Assembly: GCA_001972305.1 (NCBI GenBank)
Contig: BDDD01002234.1
Coordinates: 239,090-303,089 of the forward strand
Direction of reading: 5' to 3'
DNA: 64,000 nucleotides
Source: Cephalotus follicularis
Lineage: Eukaryota > Streptophyta > Magnoliopsida > Oxalidales > Cephalotaceae
Part shown: one piece after another, positions 57,325-64,000 of the stretch
Numbering within the stretch: position 1 is the first letter of the stretch
Layout of the letters: every line of letters starts with the position of its first letter
Notes under the pieces: model-generated
The model's database searches: none
What the model was told of the DNA's origin: nothing
Seen by the model: only the letters and a program-made list of their open reading frames with translations
Position numbers and translations under genes: made by a program

Positions 57325-60073
57325 TGTAATAACCTGTTCGTTCGTAAATGTATTTTTTTTTACGGGTTCGTAAATATATTTTACGAATTTTATCTGTGTT
57401 TCGAGCTTTTAATTTTGTTTAATTATAAAAGTCCGGTTTCCCTATGATCGGGTTCATGTTAATTGTGCTGTCCGATTTTCGGTCTGAAATTTGGGTATGT
57501 TATGCTATGTTGGGTTTTATAAATTCTTATTTTAATTCAAAACTTATTTTATTAAAAACAAATTATTATTCTTTTATTTTAATAATCCTTAATTCCTTTT
57601 TCATTATTAATTCATTTCATTATTATTTCTTTAATTTCCTTTTTCCTATTTTACCATTTTCTTCTTCTTTTCTCCTACTTCCTTCCACCTTCTTCCTTCT
57701 TTCCAGCAACTCCCACCATCTAATTCACATGCAAAGCTTCCTTTTCTCATCTCAAATCCAGAAAATTTCCCTTTCTTCTCCTTTTTGTCAAATCTTGTCT
57801 CCTCCTTTCTCCTTTGTTAGAGTATCTTGTCATTTTATATGTTGCCTTCACTCTTTCTTGCAAGTCAACCGAATTTGCCTTATTATTGTGCAATAATCTG
57901 CTGCGTGATTCATTCTTCTAAGTTCAAGAGGTAATCTCCATCCTTAGTTGTTTCTTTTGGATTAAATTCACTTAGTTTGCTATGTATGTCTAAATATGTC
58001 ATGGTTTTGTATTCTTCTTTCTTTGTTTCTATTCACAGCAGATTGTGTGTTTGTGTTTGTGTTATTCCTACTGTTTTCTGGGTTCTCTAACATCATTAAA
58101 GGTCAGTAAAATCATCCCCTTTAATTATAATTTTGTTTCAATGGCTTACTTTGAGTTTTTGTGCTCTTGGGATCTTGGGGTCTTTGATTTCTGCCTAAAA
58201 GTGTTTTCATTGTGTTAGTAATGTTATCTGCACGTTTTATGCACCTATATATGTCACAAACTGAGTTTATACCATCTACTATCAATTAGAAACAAAATCT
58301 GGACATGTTCATGCAATGTCTTCTTGCTTCCTTTTGCAAGTTAAATCACTATCAAGTCGTTTCTTTGTTAAATTTGTGTTTGTATGTCACCTACAAGTCA
58401 TATATAACCATATGTTTGTGTCCATATGTCTCTAGTTTAATGTAGAAACCATTTTAACCATTTTCAGTAGCAAATCGTCGGATTTCCAACTGTTCTGTCG
58501 CCCAGAACAGTCGACTGTCTCAGTGGACAGTCAACTGGAATGGTTGTGTAGTCGACTGGAGGGAAGAACACAGTCGACTACCTGCATTTTTGGTTGCGTA
58601 GTTGACTGTTCATATGGTCCAGTCGACTGCCAAGCCTCCCCAGTAGACTGGACCCCTGTTCTAGTCGACTGTTTTGCCCTGAAATGTGCTGTTTTCAACT
58701 GTTTTCAACTGTTTTGATTCGTTTGATCCCCGAATCGATCCGAATCTTTTCCAAACACTGTTATGAGTCTGTTTAATGCTTCTGATGTGTTTTAGACTCT
58801 TATACATATGATTTTGAATGCCTTTTAGATTGTGTACTTCAAAGGAGAAATTGTTTTTTATCGCATATTTGTAAGTACTTTGCAAGCGCATAAGGTACGG
58901 ATTTTCTGTTCCTTGGCTATCTGACATTTGAACTGAAACTGTTTTGATAAACATCTTCGTTTATGAAATCAACGATGTTTCATGATTTTGATACGTTTCG
59001 AATTTAAAGTTGGTTTGACATTTTAATTGATTCCGACTTTATCTATACAATATGTTATGGTACGATATGTTAAGATACGATATGTTATGATATGATATGT
59101 TATAATACTGTTGTGAGCAGTTTTTGAATATGTTGTGTGAAAACATATTTATGTGATTTAAGTTGATTTTGATAAATCAATTATTTTTTATTTAAATACT
59201 GAGTATTGTACACACCTATGGGGCGTATCCATAGGCACGTCGTGGGCCTGGCACGGGGACGTGACACTTCCGTAGCGGTGTGATTAGACTACGGCATCTC
59301 TGAGTGTATGAACCAAACCCATGAGGTGGATTTATAGATCCGCTATGTGATAGAGGCGAATGAATCGATTCTAGTTTATGTGATCTGAGCTGAATTCAGA
59401 TATGTGGTCCGAGGTGTGATCGGACATGTGTATGTGAGAATTGACTTGTGTGGTGCCGTACACTTCAATTCTAGTGGGCATGTGGAATTAGCGCCTCCCT
59501 TGCCAAAATTTATGATATGTGATATAAATATGGCTCAGTATGTTTTACGAACTACGATTTATAGCGTTTTGAATTGTTTCGAAATTGTTTCGAAAAATAT
59601 GCAAATGTCATTTGAATATGATTAAACTGTTGTAACTGCTTAAGATTTCTGTTACATTATTATTGAAATATTAATGTTTTTAAATTACCGTTTACTGTTT
59701 TATTTCTCTTATCCGTACAGAGGTTTGCTCAGCCGCGTTTTTGTTTCCCTGCGGCAGGTTTTCAGGAGCAGCGGGGGAAAGTGTGACGAGTGATGACCAC
59801 CTCTTGTGTTAGGATCCCTAGGAGTGTGATCGTTATGTTTTATTTTTAGTGGCCAAACTTTGATAATTATGTTTTATGTTTTTAAATTGGAACTGAATTA
59901 TGTTTTGAATTTTCCGCAACTACTTAATATGTTAAATGTTAAGTTTTAAATTTTGATAAGACTGCCACGTTTTCAGGCTATTTTTGGCTAATAAAGCAAA
60001 CTTATGTTTTGTAAAGATATGTTATATGTATGATATGACCCTGTGACGACTCCCGCCGTCCGGGGGTGTTACA
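57325..60073 (+). mobile_element. G2 5' LTR
   Basis: It starts TGTAATAACCTGTTCG and ends GGGGGTGTTACA, directly followed by the primer site. It carries a CAGTCGACTG array at 58508-58671 and the GTTTGCTCAGCCGCG block at about 59720 shared with 2342-5464. Confidence 0.92.
58508..58671. repeat. CAGTCGACTG palindrome array (G2 LTR)
   Basis: Copies or variants start at 58508, 58528, 58549, 58571, 58599, 58620, 58641 and 58662: steps 20, 21, 22, 28, 21, 21, 21. Confidence 0.92.
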
Positions 60074-60079
60074 GAATTG

Positions 60080-60090
60080 TGGTATCAGAG
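60080..60090 (+). other. Primer-binding site of the G2 element
   Basis: TGGTATCAGAG lies six bases after the LTR end, complementary to initiator Met-tRNA. Confidence 0.9.
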
Positions 60091-60250
60091 ATATAGGTTT
60101 TGTTTCCTTAGAAGACCTAACTAGGTTTGACCTGTGAGATTGGGTAGACACCGGGTTAGGCTGTTCGGTTATGATTTTCTGATATGTTTTCTGTTTTCTG
60201 CTTTCTGTTTTGTTCTTTGTGATGTTTTACGTTTGAGCGCCTTTTCGTAG

Positions 60251-61792
60251 ATGGCACGTACAAGGAATGCTGCTGGAAGGACTGCACCCGTTGAGGCTCA
60301 GGAAGCTAGAAATGAGCCTACTATGGAGGAGCTCGTACGTCAGGCAGTTGCTCAGGAGATACGACGCATGTTGAATGAACAGAATCTGGATCAGGACCGT
60401 AGGGAGCCGGTTGCTGCTAATGATGCTCCAGCTGATGTCTAGTTGGGAAGAGATGCTGGGAACGGGACTGTTACGCCCACTTATGTTTGGCTAGAGCGAT
60501 TCCAGAAGCAGAGACTGCTGTCTTTCAGCTCAGCCGTGACTCCGGTGGAAGCTGAGCACTGGATTGCTAATATGGACAAGATTTTTGATGTGCTCGGTTG
60601 CAGTGATGAATAGAATATTAAGTTAGCTGTGTACAAACTTGAGGGTGATGCTCAGAAATGGTGGAAAGCTGTGGTTTTGGCTAAGGGTGGCAACTATGCG
60701 GAGACTTTGACCTGGTCTGAATTTTGCGAGGTCTTTTATCAGCAGTATTTTCCCATCGCTGATAAAGACGCTTACGCCAGAGAGTTTATCAATACCAGAC
60801 AGAATGATGGAGAGTCGGTGACAGAGTTCTTGACCCGATTCACTAGGCTTGCTGGTTTTGCTGGTTCCGCTGCAGGAACAACATTGGAACAGGCAAAAAA
60901 GTTCAAGTGGAAGTTGCACTATCAGTTTTAGGGTAAATTGATCAACACCAGGTTTGCTGATGTATCTGAAGTGGCTAATGCGGCTAAGAACATTGAACTA
61001 GAAAGGTTAGATTTCCAGGCTGCTCGACAGGAGTTTGACAGAAAGAGAAACATAAGTGATTCTCAGGGGCAAGGTTCTGGACAGAATAAGAATAGGACTG
61101 GCAAGCGTGGAAACAGAAGTGATTATCGGGGACAGCAACACTCTGGTAATGACCAGAGGCAGACTCAGGGAGCTGCGGATGTTCAGATTGCAAAATGTGA
61201 AGTGTGCGGTAGACACCATCCAGTGGGTGTGTGCTATAAGGCTATCGGGGCCTGTTTTGTGTGTGGACAGAAAGGACATTTCGTGAAGGATTGTGCTGAC
61301 CCTCGTGCAAAGGAAAGGAATGGGAGTTATGCAGATCATGGACAGTGCAACGTGGGAGGACGTGTCTTTGCTATCACGACTCAGCAGGCAGCTAACGCAC
61401 CAGGTACTGTTTCAGGCTTTATTTATGTTGGTAACCGTAGGGCTTATGTTTTGTATGATACTGGATCGACCCACTCGGTTGTAGCGAGGTCTTTTCTTTG
61501 GCATCTTGGGATGTTTTCTCGGTTGCTTGATCTAGCTTTGGTTCTTTCGACCCCTACGGGTTCATCTGTTGTGATATCTGAGTGCTTTTATGCTTGTCCT
61601 CTTGTTTTCGATGATCGGGTTCATGATGCGGACCTTTTGCCTATCGATATGTACGACTTCGATATGATTCTGGGAATGAACTGCTTGGATCGTCATTGGG
61701 CTACGATCGACTGCTATGCTCGAAGGGTTCTGTTTGGGGATGTGAATAGTCCTGAGTTTGTTTTCAGGGTTCACATCCTAGGAAAGAAGTGA
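60251..61792 (+). pseudogene. G2 gag and protease
   Basis: One frame runs from MARTRNAAGRTAPVEAQ (60251) to 61792, interrupted only by TAG stops at 60440, 60610 and 60929. It holds the capsid region (RFQKQRLLSFSSAVTPVEAE; YKLEGDAQKWWKAV; EFCEVFYQQYFPIADKDAY), then a G/N/R/Q-rich RNA-binding stretch and a zinc knuckle (CFVCGQKGHFVKDC, 61255-61296) preceded by CEVCGRHHPVGVC. The protease has the catalytic triad in VLYDTGSTHSVVA (Asp at 61457) and DMILGMNCLDRHWA. The TGA at 61790 results from a one-base frame change; coding continues in the next frame (VKVLSALKARK). Confidence 0.9.
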
Positions 61793-64000
61793 AAGTTCTA
61801 TCAGCTTTGAAAGCTCGGAAGATGGTAGCTAAGGGCGCTGAAGGTTTCTTAGCTGTTGTGAAGGATGTCTCAAAGGTTAAGCCTCGCCTTGAAGACTATC
61901 CTGTGGTGCGAGAATTTTCTGATGTGTTTCCAGAGGAGTTACCAGGATTGCCACCGCAACGGGAAGTGGAGTTTACCATCGAACTCATTCCTGGAGCGGC
62001 ACCCATATCTAAGGCACCTTACAGAATGGCACCGTTGGAACTGCAAGAGTTGAAGGAACAGTTGCAAGAACTGTTGGATCGGGGTTTCTTTCGGCCTAGT
62101 GTTTCGCCATGGGGTGCTCCGGTTCTTTTTGTGAAGAAGAAAGATGGGTCATGAGGCTATGCATAGACTACAGAGAGTTGAACCGAATCACTGTTCGGAA
62201 TAAATACCCACTACCTAGGATTGATGACTTGTTTGATCAACTCCAAGGTGCTCGGTATTTCTCGAAGATCGATTTGAGATCGGGATATCATCAGCTTCGG
62301 ATAAAGGATGAAGATGTGCCTAAAACTACTTTCCGTACTCGGTATGGGCATTATGAGTTTTTGGTGATGCCTTTTGGACTCACTAATGCACCGGCAGTTT
62401 TCATGGATTTCATGAATAGGGTTTTTCATGAGTACTTGGATCAGTTTGTTATTGTGTTCATAGATGATTCTCGTATATTCCAAGTCGAAGGAAGAACATG
62501 AAGAACAACTTCGCATTGTGCTGAGTATTCTGAGGAAGAATCAGTTATACGCGAAGTTCTCAAAGTGTGAGTTCTGGTTGGAACAGGTGGCGTTTTTGGG
62601 TCATGTGGTTACAGCAGAAGGTATTTGTGTGGATCCTGCTAAAGTTGAGACTATTACTAAATGGCCGAGACCTACCACAGTGACGGAGGTTAGGAGCTTC
62701 TTGGGTTTGGCTGGATATTATAGGCGGTTTGTGGAAGGCTTTTCCTCTATAGCCTTACCACTTACTCAGCTTATGAGGAAGGGAGCGAAGTTTGAGTGGA
62801 ATAAGGAGCGAGAAGCAAGCTTTGAGAAATTGAAGAATGGTCTTGTGTCAGCACCGATTCTTCATTTATCATCTGGGTCGGGTGGATACCAGATATACAG
62901 CGATGCTTTTAAGAAGGGTTTGGGGTGTGTTCTGATGCAACACGGTCATGTGATAGCTTATGCTTCGAGACAGTTGAAGCCTTATGAAGTGAACTATCCC
63001 ACACATCATCTCGAGTTGGCAGCGGTAGTGTTTGCGTTGAAGATTTGGAGACACTATTTGTACAGAGAAACTTGTGACGTCTTTACCGATCATAAGAGTC
63101 TCAAGTACATCTTTACGCAGAAAGAGTTGAATATGCGTCAGAGAAGATGGCTAGAACTTCTGAAAGACTATGATCTGAACATTCAGTACCATCCTGGTAA
63201 AGCAAATGTGGTAGCTGATGCTCTTAGTCGGAAGAGTTTTGGGAGTGTACCGGCTTTGCTTACTCAGCCGCAGTTGATAGCTGATATGGAACGAATGGAT
63301 TTGCATCTGTATGTTCGGGGTTCTGAAGGTCGTATTGCTGCGATGAATGTTGAGCCTACTCTTATATCTCGGATTAAGACAGCTCAAAGTGATGATGGTG
63401 AGCTTTGGGCCTTAATCCAGAATGTTGAAAAGGGTAAGCAATCAGAGTTCCGTATGGATGGGCATGGTGTGATATGGCTGGGTAATCGGTTGTGTGTTCT
63501 GTCAGATTCTTCTATCAGAGATGTTGTTTTGTCAGAGGCGCACAGTTCTCCATTTTCTATACATCCGGGTTCTACGAAAATGTATAGAGACTTGAAGGAG
63601 AATTTCTGGTGGAATGGAATGAAAAAGGATGTTGCGGAGTACGTTGGGATGTGTTTGATCTGTCAGCAGGTAAAGATTGAACACCAGCGTGCTAGTGGTT
63701 TGTTACAGCCCTTGGAAGTTCCGGTTTGGAAATGGGAAAGTATATCGATAGACTTTGTTACAGGTTTGCCAAGAACTTTCAGAAGGCATGATACTATCTG
63801 GGTAGTAGTGGATCGATTGACAAAATCGGCTCACTTCTTGGCTATCCGAGAGGACTTTTCGGTGGATCATTTGGCTGAGGTGTTCCAGCAAGAGATAGTG
63901 AGACTACATGGGACTCCGGTATCCATTGTTTCGGATAGGGATCCTCGTTTCACTTCGCGGTTTTGGAAAGGGTTTCAGAAAGCTTGGGGTACTAGGCTCA
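61789..64000 (+). pseudogene. G2 pol: RT, RNase H, integrase (3' end outside window)
   Basis: RT begins after VKPRLEDYPVVREFSDVFPE, has [20 protein letters not shown] and [20 protein letters not shown], and the catalytic FIDD at about 62458. One-base (62148) and two-base (about 62470) frame breaks disturb it. From about 62472 a single frame is open to the window end. RNase H covers [18 protein letters not shown] to [12 protein letters not shown] (about 62888-63115). Integrase has the zinc-binding residues in [15 protein letters not shown] and CLICQQVK, the first catalytic Asp in SIDFVTGLP (about 63750) and the second in [12 protein letters not shown] (about 63935). The catalytic Glu lies beyond 64000. 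Confidence 0.92.

Larger units (their letters stand above)
57325..64000 (+). mobile_element. G2 Ty3/gypsy element, 5' LTR to integrase, runs off the window
   Basis: A 2749-bp LTR, primer site, gag, protease, RT, RNase H and integrase appear in gypsy order on the + strand. The five bases before the LTR are AGAAA. The 3' part lies beyond 64000. All domains are recognisable, with three stops and about three frame breaks, so it is recent but inactive. Confidence 0.93.

Noticed and set aside
1-64000. tRNA, rRNA or small nuclear RNA genes
   Set aside because: No cloverleaf or conserved RNA gene was recognised by eye; the TGGTATCAGAG hits are retroelement primer sites. A covariance-model scan would be decisive.

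Overview
The window is plant nuclear DNA made almost entirely of LTR retrotransposons. I see no convincing host gene, tRNA or rRNA. The evidence is Ty1/copia polyproteins with YVDD-type reverse transcriptase (RT) and an env-like ORF as in Sireviruses, Ty3/gypsy polyproteins of two kinds (a PBS-bearing 'CIDYR..N' type and a Tat/Ogre-like type), initiator-Met-tRNA primer sites (TGGTATCAGAG), and many TG...CA insertions flanked by 5-bp target-site duplications (TSDs). This suggests a repeat-rich flowering plant, probably a eudicot; the species cannot be named from these data.

Layout, left to right. Positions 1-13801 are the 3' half of a Sirevirus-like copia element (C1, + strand). Three LTR insertions interrupt it: the 3' part of a G1-family gypsy LTR (1-2330), a G2-related LTR (2342-5464, TSD GAGAA) and a G1 solo LTR (7763-10606, TSD CTAAA). 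Next come a reversed gypsy solo LTR (13861-14783, TSD TATAG), a decayed gypsy protease-RT piece (14784-15518) and a reversed copia solo LTR (15519-16559, TSD AGAGT).

From about 16570 to 52472 lies one decayed Tat-like gypsy element on the - strand, about 9.5 kb of element stretched over 36 kb by insertions. Its gag, protease, RT, RNase H and integrase read right to left. Beyond its integrase is an intron-containing gene on the opposite (+) strand. Inserted into it are Sirevirus-like C2 (16985-27323, TSD AAGAG), which itself contains a reversed, very young Sirevirus C3 (17200-23046); a solo LTR (33936-36493, TSD TAACG); a two-LTR G1 gypsy element (36914-45598, TSD AAGAT); and a solo LTR (46376-51103, TSD CTTCT) that contains another solo LTR (48140-49419, TSD CTGAT).

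From 52473 onward there is another LTR-like insertion (no right end found), an unclassified non-coding repeat block (54766-57324), and the 5' LTR, PBS, gag and pol of a G2 gypsy element (57325 to the window end, continuing outside).

The most unusual signal crosses family boundaries. LTRs of unrelated copia and gypsy families carry arrays of a roughly 10-bp, TCGA-centred palindrome repeated about every 21 bp. In two gypsy families and one copia family the unit is the same, CAGTCGACTG. In other elements the unit differs (ACATCGATGT, AAGCGTCGACGC, GACGTCGAC) but the 21-bp spacing holds. In copia LTRs the array lies just upstream of the TATA box, and two copia elements carry a second array, in the element's own motif dialect, between pol and the env-like ORF.
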